Of a DNA stretch of 64,000 nucleotides, positions 1 to 12,690 are shown one piece after another. Numbering within the stretch: position 1 is the stretch's first letter; each line of letters begins with the position of its first letter. A program made the translations under genes and the position numbers. Below the pieces are notes generated by a model. That model searched no databases, was not told the origin of the DNA, and worked only from the letters and a program-made list of their open reading frames with translations. Source of the stretch: Hetaerina americana (lineage: Eukaryota; Arthropoda; Insecta; Odonata; Calopterygidae); contig JAKTNV010000079.1 of assembly GCA_022747635.1 (NCBI GenBank), forward strand, positions 124,001 to 188,000, given 5' to 3'.

Positions 1-1190
1 TGCTTTAAGTTGGTTATTTTGAGAGAATGAAGGAGATGTGGAGAGCAAAATGTTATGAGAAGAAAAATGATTCAAAAGGAATGTTAAACCAAATCAGATG
101 AATTTGGTTGAAGTCTCAGGAAAGGTAAGGAATTTTAGAAACACACAAACAGGGGAGAGTATATGAAACAATGTTTTAATATGATGGAAGAAATTAGTCA
201 AAGGAATTCAATTCCCTATATTGACATCATAAATATTATGCAAGCCAACCAATTTTTGATTTAAATAGCCTCTGAATTAATCTCAAACAATGTTATTCAT
301 AATTATTTGGATCAGAATAAAAGTGTCGAAACAGGATTCCATTAAATGGCATCATGTAAATATTTGAAGCCAATTAATAGAATCAAATATAGATAACCAT
401 TAACTGAATGATTTCATCAAAATCACTTGACAATTTCTCAAAAGAACTTTATTTCATACAAAAAGTGATGGGAACCAAATATAAGACTAAATAAAAGATG
501 GAATTAGTATTACCACAAGAAATCAAAATGAAAATTAAAAATATTTAACAAACATTTTATGAATTACAAAGACTATTATTGTGAAAACTCTTGAAAGAGG
601 AAAAAAGTGACAACTAAAGATACTACGTGAGAATAGAAATTACATAAAAAATGATAACTACATAGATACTGAGCTGTCCAAGTTACCACTGATGCATGCA
701 TGATTTTACAGTTTAATTCTGAGAACTTTTCAAAATAGATTAACTATTCCTTTTTTAAACAGTTTTATTGAACTTCTTTAATCATTTAAAAACATTTAAT
801 TCATTTTAAATATTACTGCATTTTAATATAAACAAAATTAATAGCATATCTAGTCGCATTAAATTTTAGAACATTGACCCATATTTAACTATCAAAAGTT
901 TCACTATAAATTAAAATACATGATTAAGAAACATTTGTTGAGACAATATCTGCCAATCAGGGACATTTTCAAAACTAGCATTCTATGGCTTGCTTGATAA
1001 ATATTTATAACACCGGGCTGTAAAGATGTTTTTCTGATTAATTTGAGCTGCAACTTGCAATAATAGTCAAATAAATACCTTGAAATATACAGTCAGCCTA
1101 TTAATGAATTCGGTATTTTGCCATTTAAGGTGGTTTTGCATGAACAAACAATACACAATGGTATTTTTATCTGCCCGTCCTTAGAATACA
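1..1190. other. AT-rich stretch, nothing recognised
   Basis: Very AT-rich sequence with no open frame of note, no splice-framed coding block and no transposon motif that I recognise. It could be intergenic DNA or a fully decayed repeat. Confidence 0.5.
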
Positions 1191-1639
1191 ACTTGACATT
1201 CACCCTATAAAATACCCCTCCTTCGATCCCTCATAACTCCCCTCCCTCCAATCAGCACAGCATGCCTATCCTTTACCTTACCTCAGATCCCCTCCTTTAT
1301 CACAGTCTTCAGCACTCCATTACTAATCAAAATTCTTGGCATCCATATTTTTTACCTTAGATTTCTTGAGAATCCTCTCTCTTCTCCCACCATGCCTATT
1401 AATATTTTGGTTTTCCTTGCTGTCCATTTTACGTTGTCCATCTTTCTTCATACCCGCATCTCAAAATCCTCCTTTCTACACTTATCTTGATTCACTGAAG
1501 ATGTCCTCTTTGGATCTTTGCAAACAATCCCCCCTCCTTCCCCACCATGCCTAGTACACCATGCTTTTTTCTGTTTATATCCATTCTTCTCCATACACAC
1601 ATCTCAAAAGGTCCAAACTTAAGCTTACCTCTGAGGAAC

Positions 1640-1985
1640 TAACACTGATCTGACTAACTCTTTCAGCCTAATTCCTTCCTCATAAATGTTACAAATTATG
1701 CCATACAAATTCTTCCTCTAATACTGCTCGGAGCCATTTAGTGGTCCTTTAGGAATTTTACTACCCCAACATCCCTATTTCAGTTCAATTCCTTTAATTT
1801 CCTTTCCACCTCGAAATTAAGTAAGCTTGGACCTATGCTATCTTTATCCACATCATATCCTCTTTCTACTTCTAAGTCTGCTGGCCTAATATATAAAAGT
1901 TCTGTCCTGAAGACATCCTGCCATGCAATTTTTTGAGGAAAATAGCCAACCTAGAGCAATGAGACCTCAGTCCCCATTGAAGAAC
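1640..1985 (-). mobile_element. RTE-like LINE fragment (reverse transcriptase start)
   Basis: Read on the minus strand with several stops, the sequence resembles the segment between endonuclease and reverse transcriptase of the RTE-like copies at 24035-25320 and 50120-53480, including a degenerate match to their LVRSVLVPI block just before the break. The pyrimidine-rich 1190-1640 may be a further decayed piece of the same element. No intact ORF remains. Confidence 0.5.
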
Positions 1986-2104
1986 TCCCCTTATAACCTC
2001 ACAATCTTATCCTAACATATCTTCCACTTTCCAGAACAATTGGCAAAGTCCTTTTTCAGAATGATCATCAACCGCCTAATTCCACTCTCCATTATCTCAT
2101 AACC

Positions 2105-2400
2105 GACTGTTGGAAAGACTGGGCTTTTGTTTCAGGGTCATAGCCATAGAATCATGATTCATCTCCAGTGATGACCTTTTCAGAAAACCTGGGTCATTAT
2201 TTGTGGCTTGGAGCAAGTCCCCTGCAACTGCAGCACAAAATACTTGACCTTGACAAGATAAGAGAGAAAGCAACAAGGAAGCTGATGGCTATTCCAAAAA
2301 AGGACTTTGCTGATTGTTTTGAAAAGTGGAAGAGACACGTGATAAGCGTGAGAGGTTGTAAGAGGAGTATTTTGAAGGGGACTAATGCCTCATTGTTCTA
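2105..2400. mobile_element. Broken mariner-like transposase pieces in opposite orientation
   Basis: On the minus strand at about 2110-2180 a degenerate VITGDES..YGYDPET block is readable, the first catalytic-aspartate motif of mariner-like transposases, with a stop in place of the usual Trp. On the plus strand at about 2240-2400 the frame reads like the C-terminal end of the same family (IPKKDFADCFEKWK followed by a short tail). The two pieces face opposite ways, so the copy is rearranged as well as dead. Confidence 0.5.
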
Positions 2401-2689
2401 GGTAGGCTATTTTTCTTAAACTATTGCATTACTGAACCCTTTCCAGACATGCCTCATATTTACCACATAGATTGCCTATGTATCCTCTCCCTTTCTCTCC
2501 ACTCTTTCCTAGGTCAAGAAAATTTTCTGATTTGTCTTTGATATTGTGTATGGCTTTTCTCTCCTTAGTTCCTGAATTGCTTTGACTTTTCTGAGCAGCT
2601 TAATTATATCCTTCCTCATAAACATTCCATATCCCTATGCTGTTTCTTCTGTCACACATATATTATTATGTTAATCGTATTATATGAGT

Positions 2690-3960
2690 ATGCAACTCTA
2701 TCAGTGACCTCATTAATGCTATGGCATCAAAAGTTCCTCCCCCTACCTGAAAAAAAAATATCCCCTAACTTATCATTTGCCCTGATCTCTGCCTTGTTAT
2801 TTATCATTCCAAGAACCACTTCAGCTGTATGCAAAATCAGACATCAATATAAAGACTCACATATTGTTTTCTTTCCTTTTTTAGGAACCAGAACTAACAC
2901 TGATCTGACAGGTCTTCTGGCCAAATCTCTTTTTCATAAATGCTACAAATTAGTCCATGAAAATGCTTTCTCCTACATTTACCTAAACATTTAAGTAGTT
3001 CTTCAGGAATGTTGTCAACCCCCACAGCCTTATTTGCTTTCAATTTCCTCAATGCTCTTTATCTCACCATCATGTAAACTTGGACCTAAGCTACCCTCAT
3101 CTATTTCATACTCTACGTCTAATCTAGCTGGTCTAATTTCTTTACCATAAAGTTCCTCTATATTTTCCTAACTCTCCGGGATCTTTTCTGGTTCAATTAA
3201 TATTTTTCATGACTTATCTTAAATCATATGCTTGATTTTCACTTTTACTTCCTGACAGGGCATTCCTGTATATTGCACCAATTAGCTCCTCCTCCTATAA
3301 ACAATCCATATCCTTGCACTGCATTTGCCGCCATGCCTATTTTGATCTATCTGTTACCCACCTCAGTTTCTTATTTAACTATCTATGCTTCCTTCAGCCT
3401 AACTTTGTGTTTATATTCTTCCATGTCCTTCTCTCATCTATCTTTCTAATCATCTCATCCATAATCCATGGTTTCCTTGCCCTTTTCCTTTTTACAATTC
3501 CTATCATTTTGCTTGCAGCCCTCAATATCCCTTCTTTGATATGTTCCCACTCATCTCTACACTACTCACCTCTCTGTCCTTGCTCGATTTTTTCTAAAGC
3601 CTACTGTAATTCATTTCTTCCCGTTCCTGTTAATGCTTCAAAATTCCATTTCCTAAGCCTGCTTTATCTTTTTGAATCAGATGCTACACCTAATTATTAC
3701 AAAATTAAGGTCTGAGTCCACATATGCTGCCCCCCTCCTGCCCCCAGAAATCCATATTTAACTATACTCTTTGTGGTGTCTAAATCAAGTATTTGTTATC
3801 ATTAACTCCTGTCTTCGGTAGAACTCTTTCTTTTTCCCATAGTCATTTCTTGTTCCTAAACCATAGCCCCCAACCTCACTAGCATCATTACCTTCACCTA
3901 TCATCACATTCCAATCTGCCATCACTATCAAATGTTTCCCTCCAGGGACACCCGCAATTA
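2690..3960 (-). mobile_element. RTE-like LINE copy, endonuclease plus N-terminal RT, degraded
   Basis: Minus-strand translation in shifting frames follows the same order as the copies at 24035 and 51800: the end of an AP-type endonuclease (GGYGLGTRND, then TNT.FRHHK), a charged linker ([18 protein letters not shown]), then RT beginning with NNIPEELLK.LGKC. It is 5'- and 3'-truncated and full of stops and frameshifts. The long pyrimidine-rich plus-strand frames here are its antisense shadow. Confidence 0.7.
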
Positions 3961-5215
3961 TATAAAACCCTCATATGACTAGTGCCAGCATATTTCTCCG
4001 AGAAAGAGCAGTTGAAAAAAATTCTAAAAAGAATGCTGTTTATATTTGAGCCAAGAAAAATTTGTTGACGAATAAATCATCCAGACTTCAATAAATAATG
4101 ATACAGGCAATATAATTGAGCTAGTAATACAGATAATGTGACATTGTTAAAGATGAAATTTCTAAAATTAGGGGCTAATGAAGAGAAAGTCAACAAATAC
4201 AAGAAATTAATAAGGAAGGATCAAATAAATTTGCATTTCCACAGATATACACTGTGGAATTGCAAAGTTATTTGATTCGTTCTTGTTCATTATAATGGAA
4301 TACCACAAAGTATCAGCCTCAACTATCTTTAAAATACAAGAAGAATAACTATGGGGAAACCAGATGAAAGAAGGGAACAGGAATGCCTAAAAATACTCTT
4401 GAAGTGTAATGTTTATGATTGCCTTTAAAGTGGAGAACAGGTCTAGTGAAATATTTAAATAAGAAGAGAGGAAAAATAAAATGCTATCAAAGACAGACAT
4501 TGTATTGTTGAGGCCATGATGATCATGAGTACATGTTAGTCCCAGGGACATAACAAAAATGATTTTATTGGAAATGAGACAAGGTAACAAAATGGCAAAA
4601 GCAGTGGAAAAGTTTTTGGCATGAAGCTGGAAAAGAAGAATTGTAATGAAAGGGTTAACACCATAGAGGTACTGAGAGGAAGGCTATGCTGTTTGTAGCT
4701 GATCATACCAGGGCCTCGACTGCATAACTTTTTTGAGCTGTTCATTTCATGTTAAAAATCACCTTTAATTTTGCCATAGTGGGAATATCAATTGGGGACC
4801 TAGTATTATAGTTTCAGTTATTCTTTGCATGATGAAGATGTCCTTGCCAACAGAACGCCATTGCATCTCTCTCTTTCTCTCCCCTTCCCTTCCTTTGATC
4901 CACCCTTAAATACTTTTCATCCAACATAACCTTCCCTTACATCTCACCACATCCCTACCTCAGTGAGTGCCCATTATCTTGTGCTGCTTGAAGAGCAAAA
5001 TTGCCACCAACACCCAGTTGGACTTGCAGGCAATAAATCAAAGAATTCTTCAGCAAGTTATTGGGCCCAGTTAGTTACCATCTCCCTGTTTAGGCCTCAC
5101 TCATCCTTCATTTCATTTATTTCTCTCCACCTCACTATGATGTCCCACAAAAAACCTGTCAAAGAGTAAACAGTTCATTTCAAGATATAAATTACATTAA
5201 GTATGTAGCTGCGTG
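3961..5215. other. Unassigned intergenic sequence
   Basis: No coding signal that I trust. The motif around 4295-4335 (ends in CCACAAAGTATCAGCCTCAA) resembles the sequence just right of the Penelope-like insertion at 27880-27917 and may be a remnant of a related 3' tail. The rest is not recognised. Confidence 0.4.
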
Positions 5216-5219
5216 TTAG

Positions 5220-5455
5220 CTCTTAACAACCATTCCCTCTGGAATATTGAGCTCGAGGTTGGATCCAAGTTTACAAGATGCTGAGATAAAGAGCATTGGG
5301 AAAATTTAAATCAAATAAGGCTGTGGGGGTTGACAACATTCCGGAAGAACTACTTAAACATTTAGGTAAATGTGGGAGAAAGCATTTTCATGAACTAATT
5401 AGTAGCATCTATGAGAAAGGGTTTTGGCCAGAAGACCTGTAAGATCAGTGTTATT
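5220..5455 (+). mobile_element. RTE-like LINE fragment (RT N-terminus)
   Basis: In changing frames the plus strand reads KSNKAVGVDNIPEELLKHLG, then GRKHFHELISSIYEKGFWPEDL, the start of the reverse transcriptase seen in the other RTE-like copies. It stops abruptly after that block. About 230 bp, dead. Confidence 0.65.
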
Positions 5456-8400
5456 GCCTATTCCTAAAAAATGTCCTATTCCTCGTTTACAACAATAATC
5501 GCAGATCATGTTCGTCGCACCATAGTACCTTACAAAGATGTAAATGAATATCTTCTCCACATCCCATTCCGGAAAACGATTGACATCGAACCTGTTTAGA
5601 TAACCAGAACCCGGTGTGCTGCAGTCAGTTTGAAACCTCACCACGACTAAAATGATTGGCAATTATAATTGTTTTAAAGGTAAACCGAATCAAAAAATGT
5701 TTACATGCAAACAAATCGTGCGAACGGTTCACCGCTCGCTATCATACATACATACCATGAATAATCATTACTAGTTTGGCCATATGTTTTAACCCCCGAT
5801 TGTCACGAAATTTTAGAAATTTTCAAAACTTCGTACAAAACAGCGGTAGAAATTGCCAAATTTTAAGATAATATTATGATCAGTGCATGCTGAGATTACA
5901 GTAACTGATCCTCTTGATATCATACGAATATAGTATTGGCGCAGAAATCCCAGAGCTTTGTGTACTATATTCACATTTCATGCAGTCAACAACACAATTC
6001 ACTAGAAACTATAAAATGCTTTTCTTAATTTTTCATGCAGTTCCAGGAAGATCAACTAGCACAGCTTCAAACAGAAAATTATAACTTGAATTATTCGAGA
6101 CGAGGAAATCGATCGAAGTTTTACTGCAAACTTTTACACGCATGGCGGGATATAACATTTGCAAACAATCAGATTACTTGGCAAAATGGAAAGCACCGTG
6201 GAACCGTCTCCTCCTGGCCGCAAGTACGTTAAGCACGCGCGCATTCGGAGCCAGCCGCAGAATGAAGAAGAAATCCACGAAAGAACGAGGGTACGACCAG
6301 ATCAAAGTGGGGACGGAGTAGGAACGATCGGCGTCGAGTGGGAAGGCCTAGAGTCATCGGGGACGATGGGCTGAAGGAGTCGGGGCATATGAGAGTTGGT
6401 AGCAAATGATGAAGCACAGTACAAGGAATGAACTGGGAGTAATATAAATGGGCATGGAGTATAAATAGTATAAGTACTTATTCTTTAGGGGAACTTGAAG
6501 CGAATGGGACAGGATTCCGAAATAAAGTTGTGCCGGATGGAATTGGCACACACCTTGTACTCACTCCGTTAGCAAGAAATTAGCATATGACTAACTACGA
6601 GAGGCGTGGTCTGATTGCTTGGTTCGCTATATTTCTCACAAAGCTCAGAACTTTTTCGGATCGAGGGCTCTGGCTGGGGCAATGAAAATTACCTAAAGAG
6701 AGGAAAAACTAGAGTGACATGAATTACTGGGCTTTTCTTTAAGAATGCCATTCTTTAACTATGCTGAAGAAAACTAAATTATTACCGCAGCGCAATTAAC
6801 AATTTAAGTTAGGCACATTAAGTGGTGCATACTCCAAATTGCTGCCAAAGGAAATATTTAAAAAAACAAAATCTTTTCGTGGATTACGGCTTTGAATACG
6901 TCCTGAAATGACATCACCATAAATAATTTACATTATTGAAAAAATAAACGAATCGTATCAACTCATGTACAAGTTACTCAACTAATGATCAGATGAACCC
7001 AAATGCAGGTGATGTCTATGAGTGTATTCACAAATGCATTCCTGCAATTTACTGAACACTATATTTGTTTGGGAGCATATTGGTAAATACCACAATGGAA
7101 CACCGTCCGCCCTCACTCCAACGTGTACCTTCTTTCACTGCTGGGCAAACGCACGAGGTGATTTCTACGGGTTCTACGTTTGCGTATCAAGCCGACTTCG
7201 AGGTTTTCAATTCATTACACCCACACTTTATCCTATTAGTGCATGTTGTTATTAGTTTCAATTGCGGCCACACAAAATCAATACGGTGTGGATTCTTGGA
7301 TCCCCTGAATCCTTAAGAATATTCGACAAGGAGAATTTCTGGCAACTCATTAAGCTAGCAATTTTATGTTCAACAGAAGACAGCACTACATAAACGTTTA
7401 ACCGACAATGAGTTGGCCATCGAAGATTGAGTACTGTTTCGCGTTGTCCTGGCCGAAAATCCATTGTGGTATCAGGAAACTTTTTTTAACTAAAATTTTC
7501 CTTTATCCCTAAAAAGCTAAAGATCTCAAGACGATAGAATTTTTTTAAGTTTACTTATAACAAAGATTCAGAGTGGATGTATATAAATAGAAGCCGGATG
7601 TACAACAGTCATAAGGACAGCCATTTCACTTCTTCCTGCTTAACATGAATATCAGGCACCTAGTCTGATTCTTACTAACAATTAATCATATCGGCAGAGC
7701 CTAATCATATATTTAACATATTTTAAATAATGGCGATCGCTTGGAGATGTTTCTTTAGATGCTTTCGCTATATCTAAAAATTATGAACTAACGTTTTCAT
7801 GGGTCCATTTATGCATACCTACGATACAGTTGTTTGTTTTCTCAATGCTAAGTCCGCTAGCCAGACTCCCGTTAAACTATTCTCACGTTCCTTCTTCACC
7901 CTGTGTCCCCTTTAATCTAGGTCGTCTTCGTTCATATGTAAATTTTGTATAAGAGGTGTAGTAGTGTTTGTTATTAGGTGCTTCGACGGCCCAGGCTACT
8001 TCACACCACAAATAAAATTTATCCCATTACCTCTATTATTCAATCTTTTGATGATCATACAAATATCCTACTTGGCATAACGATCGAATTCGTATGGGCT
8101 GATCGAGAATTTCCGAGATTAAATTAAGAGAGTCTCGCCTAATGAAAACAATAGGGCTAAAATATGCACATTTGGTATGCATACTGTGGAGCTCAGCACC
8201 CCATTAAAGATGATGACGGTAAGGGTTGCAGTGGAAAAGTTCTGCAGTGAAAGATCTACAAGGAAATAATGTAAACACCTGCACAGATGCATTAACACAG
8301 ACGACTAAGAATAAAAAACGGATTCAGCTATAATAGAGAATAAGCCACTCTTAGAACTGCAAGCTTGTAGAAAAGAGGATTAATTTTCTTGTATCCACGG

Positions 8401-8803
8401 GTCTACTTGGGGTGCGCCATTGAATTAACTTGTATGTGTGTAGTTACAAATATTATACTAATATTCATCATGCAAAAACCAGCTCGAAAGACTAGAAAAG
8501 GAAACAATAGAAAAATACTATGCAATAAGAGAATTAAGAAGCTATGGAATACAGAAGAAATGATTCAGGATGGATGGAAGATGGAGAAGGAAATACGTGG
8601 GCAGAGCAATGGGGAGAAGAATATACTGAGATCTAAATAAAAAACAGTGTCGAGAAACTAATCGGGCCTAGTGGTTAGAATACTTTGAACAAAAGGAATG
8701 AATCAAAATGCAAAAATATGTTGAATATGTAACGGCGGAGACATTACTCGTGTAACACGCAATGTCCCATACACGCGGTAATTTTACTTGACAGTTTCTT
8801 TTA
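5456..8803. other. Unassigned intergenic sequence
   Basis: Only short frames without recognisable domains. The frames at 6035-6374, 7022-7316 and 8389-8640 lack family motifs and flanking splice logic, so I do not call them genes. One orphan core-promoter-like arrangement (TATAAATAG at 7582) is listed separately. Confidence 0.45.
7582..7647 (+). promoter_or_regulatory. Orphan TATA/initiator-like motif before a short ATG
   Basis: TATAAATAG at 7582-7590 is followed about 25 bp later by ACAACAGTCATA, an arthropod-like initiator context, and then by AACATG at 7642-7647. The frame from that ATG runs only seven codons. This spacing is typical of arthropod genes whose first coding exon is tiny, but no downstream exon is evident, so it may be chance or a relic. 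Confidence 0.2.
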
Positions 8804-9939
8804 CAGGGTTCGTCCGGAAAATAAGTGTACTGAGCTCAGGAAAAAAAATGTATTACACTTTTACATATCTTAAGCTAATATTCCTCAAAATAGGACCCTT
8901 GTGAGTCGATACACTTGTTCCAGCGGCGTTCCCATTCCTGGAACGCTCCCGCGAAGGCATCATCGGGAACCTCTCGAAGACACGTCGTCACGGCCTCTTT
9001 GACGGCGTCCAAAGTCCCGTATCGCGTTCCTTTCAAACTCCTCTTTATCTTCGGGAACAGAAAGAAGTCCGGTGGTGCCAAGTCCGGGCTGTAGGGCGGG
9101 TGCGGCAGCGTTGCCACGCCGTGCTTGGCCAAGAAGTCCGACACGACAAGCGCGGTGTGAGACGGCGCATTGTCGTGATGCAGCCGCCTTTTGACGGGGT
9201 GATGATGGGGTGTGCCACTCTGCACTTTGTCTCTTCGACTTCGAGTCGTACTCAAAGATCCACGTATCGTCACCCGAAACAACGTTCTCTAAAAAATGTG
9301 GATCATTTTTGCAGTGATCCGCAAGTTGTGTCGCGATTTCCAAACGATTGAGTCTTTGATCATCACTGAGCACTTTCGGCACCAACTTTGCACAAATTTT
9401 TCGCATCCGTAATTGGTGCCTAATAATCTCGTGCACTATTGTTTTTGGCACATTACACTGTTCTGCTATCATCCGAACACTAAGACGACGATCAGAGTTC
9501 AGTACATCGCGAACTTTTCGCACATTTTCGTCGGTGAGTGTCGTTGATGGGCGTCCAGGCCGTGGTTCGTCGTCGACCTCTTCTCTGCCCTCCACGAACA
9601 TCTTGTGCCACCGAGAGATCATGTTTCTGGACATGGCTGACTCCCCGTAAGCCTGGTTAATCATACCGACAGTTTCGGTAGACGATTTCCCAAGCTTTAC
9701 CGCAAATTTGATGGAATAACGCTGCTCCAAAAACTTCGGCATCGCGTTCCGTGACGTGGGTCGAAGCGTGGAGGTTCGCGTTAACAGAGCTCCTCACTAC
9801 ACCACAGCTCAGAGCCGACTGCCTTTTTCAGCGTCGCTTGCCAACATACCCCCCTCCAATCGCAGCCCGTCAGAGCGGTGCTGGGCGCGCCTGGAGCGGC
9901 GGGAAAAAATCAGTACACTTATTTTCCGGACGAACCCTG
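8804..9939 (-). mobile_element. Mariner (Tc1/mariner superfamily), internally deleted, perfect 30-bp TIRs
   Basis: Terminal inverted repeats at 8804-8833 and 9910-9939 (outer sequence CAGGGTTCGTCCGGAAAATA) match over 30 bp and sit between TA dinucleotides (8802-8803, 9940-9941), the mariner target duplication. The 1136-bp body encodes a mariner transposase on the minus strand from 9742. The N-terminal helix-turn-helix part and first catalytic motif (SGDDTWIFEYD) are in one frame. The rest (LHHDNAPSHTA, then SPDLAPPDFFLFP, ending at the stop near 8875) is in another. About 50 residues normally lying between EWHTPSSPR and LHHDN are missing, with the frame shifted near 9185. The three D,D34D aspartates are present but not in one ORF. 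Likely non-autonomous, yet with ends good enough to be mobilised in trans. Confidence 0.93.
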
Positions 9940-10069
9940 TATATCATACAGTATATATTTTATATCGCACAGTTTCTAAACATATCTGCAGTAATCAGCC
10001 CGTAGGATGGTTTGGCAAGTAAAATTCTCTTCTCTACAGCACAGATGTGTGAAATTCACAATCCAGTGT

Positions 10070-10215
10070 GAAGTGTAAGTTCACCCGTGCCTCCCGCGAT
10101 TTCCGAGGAAGATCTCGTACCTGAAAAATTACACAGCTTGCTTTGTGCTCTGTGAAATCCGAATTTGAACCCAGGTCTACTTCTACCACATTGGCACAAA
10201 TTATAATATGAGACA
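10070..10215 (-). mobile_element. tRNA-derived SINE body, same family as 63787
   Basis: The reverse complement carries a box-B-like GGGTTCAAATTC followed by a body matching the repeat at the right end of the window: a GTGTAATTTTTCAGGTACGA block aligned with GTGATTTTTCGGGTACCAG, then ATCTTCCTCGGAAA aligned with GTCTTCCTGGGAAA. Box A is degenerate. The copy is decayed. Confidence 0.55.
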
Positions 10216-10389
10216 AAAGTTGATTTACCCCAGTGCTCAGTTTCTGTAATAAAACCATTTTATTCTCCCAGTCATAATACACCCATATTTCTGAAATTAT
10301 ATTATTAAATATTACTCCGATCTACGCCTATCATCTTGCTTCAACAACCATGTTTCCGCGCTGTAAAATACCTTATTCCATTTCAAAAT

Positions 10390-11422
10390 TTTTACTTATC
10401 GTTACCCAACGTCCCTGTCATAACTCCCCTCCTATTTGTGAAAGCTTCATTGCCTAACGCCATTCTTCTTTTTATGCCCTTGCTATTATGACCATCTTGA
10501 CCCAAAACACTTCCAGTATAAGGAAACTGATCCACCTGCTCTAGTTTTTGCCCTACTACATGAAAGTTTAACTTGGCTATTCTCTTTATCGAAAGCCTCA
10601 TAACATATTTGGTTTAATTTATTCTCATCCCATTCCTGTTACAGTGATTTTCTAATGACCTCAGCAAAGGCTGAAACTCCTTAGCTGACTGGCTAACTAA
10701 AGCTTGATTATCTGCTAACCTAACTGTTTAGATGAAATCCCCGCCGACTACCAATCCTATCTCCAGTTCCTTCGCATGCCGCTCTAACCATTTCCTCCAT
10801 GTGTAGATCGAAAAGCACTGGTAGTAATAGGCACCCCTGTCTTACTCCTCTTCCCAACACTGCCCACCTCAACTCTCCATCCCCCGCGTACTTGAGCAAT
10901 TGAGACATGTACAGGTTTCGAATAAGTCTTCTATCCTTAATATTTACTCGTCTTTAGCAAAATGTTCATTTATTGCTCCCAGTTTACTCTTCCAAATTCC
11001 TTCTCAAAATCCACGAAGTAAAAAAATATGAGTATATCCTGATTGTATTTCATGTTCCTGTCTTTAGTGACCACATCATTGCTATGGCATCACGTGCACC
11101 ACTTCCTAACCCAAATTTTTCATCCTTCAAGTAATATTTGCCCTCCTCTCCATCCTTTTATTGATCATTCTACCTATACCATTGGCTACTTGCGAAATCA
11201 AGCTTAATATTCTATATTGCTTATTATGAATGATCAAACAAAATCTATACGAAAAATTCCTCTCTTATAAATGCTACGAATTGGCCCATAAAAAGTCTTC
11301 CTTCCACGTTTTCCTCAAGCAGCTACGCAGGGATCTTATCTATCATCATGATCTTATTTAATTTATATTTCCTGTCTATGTCGCAATCAGTTATGACCTA
11401 AGCTATCCATATGTGCGTCATA
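10390..11422 (-). mobile_element. RTE-like LINE, RT domain (3' part), interrupted by a mariner
   Basis: Minus-strand frames give GRGVRQGCLLLPVLFDLHMEEM (RT block before the catalytic site), then a site reading LADNQA where active copies of this type have FADDQA, then GGQKLEQVDQF and YTGSVLGQDGHNSKGIKRR from the C-terminal region. The loss of the second catalytic Asp and many frame breaks make it dead. The element continues beyond a nested mariner (11423-12312) into 12313-12690. Confidence 0.75.
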
Positions 11423-12312
11423 CAAGGCCTGTCCCAAAGATAGTAGGACCATAGACGGAGGACCAGGCCGTAGTTTCTCCGATTAGGATCGAGGGAGGGG
11501 GGTCTCAAAAAAGGTTGGAGGCCGGTGACAGTTAGCTCCCAGCCTTTAGGGGGTGGAAGTCGTTCGTTTGCGAAACCTCTTTAATGTGACCTCGTTACGC
11601 TCCGTCATGAACCGGTTATTGGAACAGCGCTACGCCATCAAATGTTGCGTGATACTCGGCAAACCCGATGAAGAGACTCATGACATCCGCAAGGCAGCCT
11701 ATAGTGATAACACCGTGGGTATATCGGGTTTTTTGAGTGGCACAAGTTGTTTAGGGAGGGTAGAGAGGATGTTGAAGACGCCGAACATTCAAGACGCCCG
11801 TAGACCACAAAAAGTGACGAAAATCTTGCGATAGTGAAGGTTCTGTTGGACAGGGATCGCAGATTACGTGTTCGCATGGTTTCGGATGATCTTGGCATTC
11901 GTAAAAGTGATGTGCAATCACTTGTAACCTAAAACGTGGGCATGAGAAAGGTGAGGGCGGAGGTGGTTCCGCGAGTGCTTTCGGATGAACAAAAGTAAAC
12001 TCGGACGCGGATCTGCCAAGAGCTCCTCGTCCATGTGAGTGAGGATCCAAACTTTATGATAAGGCCCCACCAGGAATTCTTCCTCTTCCCTCGCCTCAAA
12101 TGCGTACTGAAAGGAAGTCATCACGGCTCGGTGGAAGCGTTTCAATAGGTCGTGACGAGGGAGCTTAGCAGAATTCCGGGCGCCGTCTTCCAGAAGGCGT
12201 GCGAGGCGTGAAAAGCCCGCTAGGAGCGGTGTGTGGACGTAGAATGGTGCTACTACGAAGCAATAAGTATTTTTTGATCGACTCAGTTCTACCACTTCTG
12301 GGGTAGACCTTG
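11423..12312 (+). mobile_element. Mariner deletion derivative nested in an RTE-like LINE
   Basis: Imperfect inverted ends (CAAGGCCTGTCCCA at 11423; TGGGGTAGACCTTG ending at 12312) bound an approximately 890-bp element. Plus-strand frames start LLEQRYAIKCCVILGK, a mariner N-terminus, later give VLSDEQK and QELLVHVSEDPNF, then jump to QEFFLFPRLKCVLKGSHHGS. The stretch holding the first two catalytic aspartates is deleted. Flanking LINE sequence on the two sides is collinear with other RTE copies, showing nested insertion. Confidence 0.8.
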
Positions 12313-12690
12313 TTTTCTCTTTCCAGGCCTAAACTTGCTAGCTAAAGAATCTATAGCATACAGATTTTCTACGCATTCCTTCATTTCTCTTGAATCTGTC
12401 TTAGTTCAATTAATAGTTCCCTGCCTTATCCTCAATAGTCTGCATTGCTTTTTTCTTCCTTCCTCCTGATACGGCTTTTATCTTTCTGTACTGTCCATCC
12501 ATTTTTCCCTGTCTTTGTAACGTCTCAATATTCTCGCGCTGCGATTTCCACCGCGCTTTTTCGCCTTATCAGTTTCCCGCCTCGTTTATTATTCATCCAT
12601 TTGCGCACCGTTCTTCCTAATTCTGTGTTTACATTGTCAAATTTCCTTCCCTCGTGTATCTTCCTATCGTCACGTCTTTAATATATGGTT
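12313..12690 (-). mobile_element. RTE-like LINE, upstream part of the copy at 10390
   Basis: The sequence right after the mariner matches the reverse complement of the RTE-like copy near 24820-24910 (CTAAACTTGCT..C followed by the polypeptide linker region), and minus-strand frames read like the basic linker between endonuclease and RT. It is the continuation of 10390-11422, split by the mariner. Confidence 0.6.

Noticed and set aside
3228..3715. Hydrophobic plus-strand ORFs that look like membrane proteins
   Set aside because: They are antisense to a minus-strand RTE-like LINE; the same pattern recurs antisense to the copies at 24449-24739 and 52474-52831.
8389..8640. Small basic 83-codon ORF
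   Set aside because: No family motif, no supporting splice sites or second exon, in AT-rich intergenic DNA.
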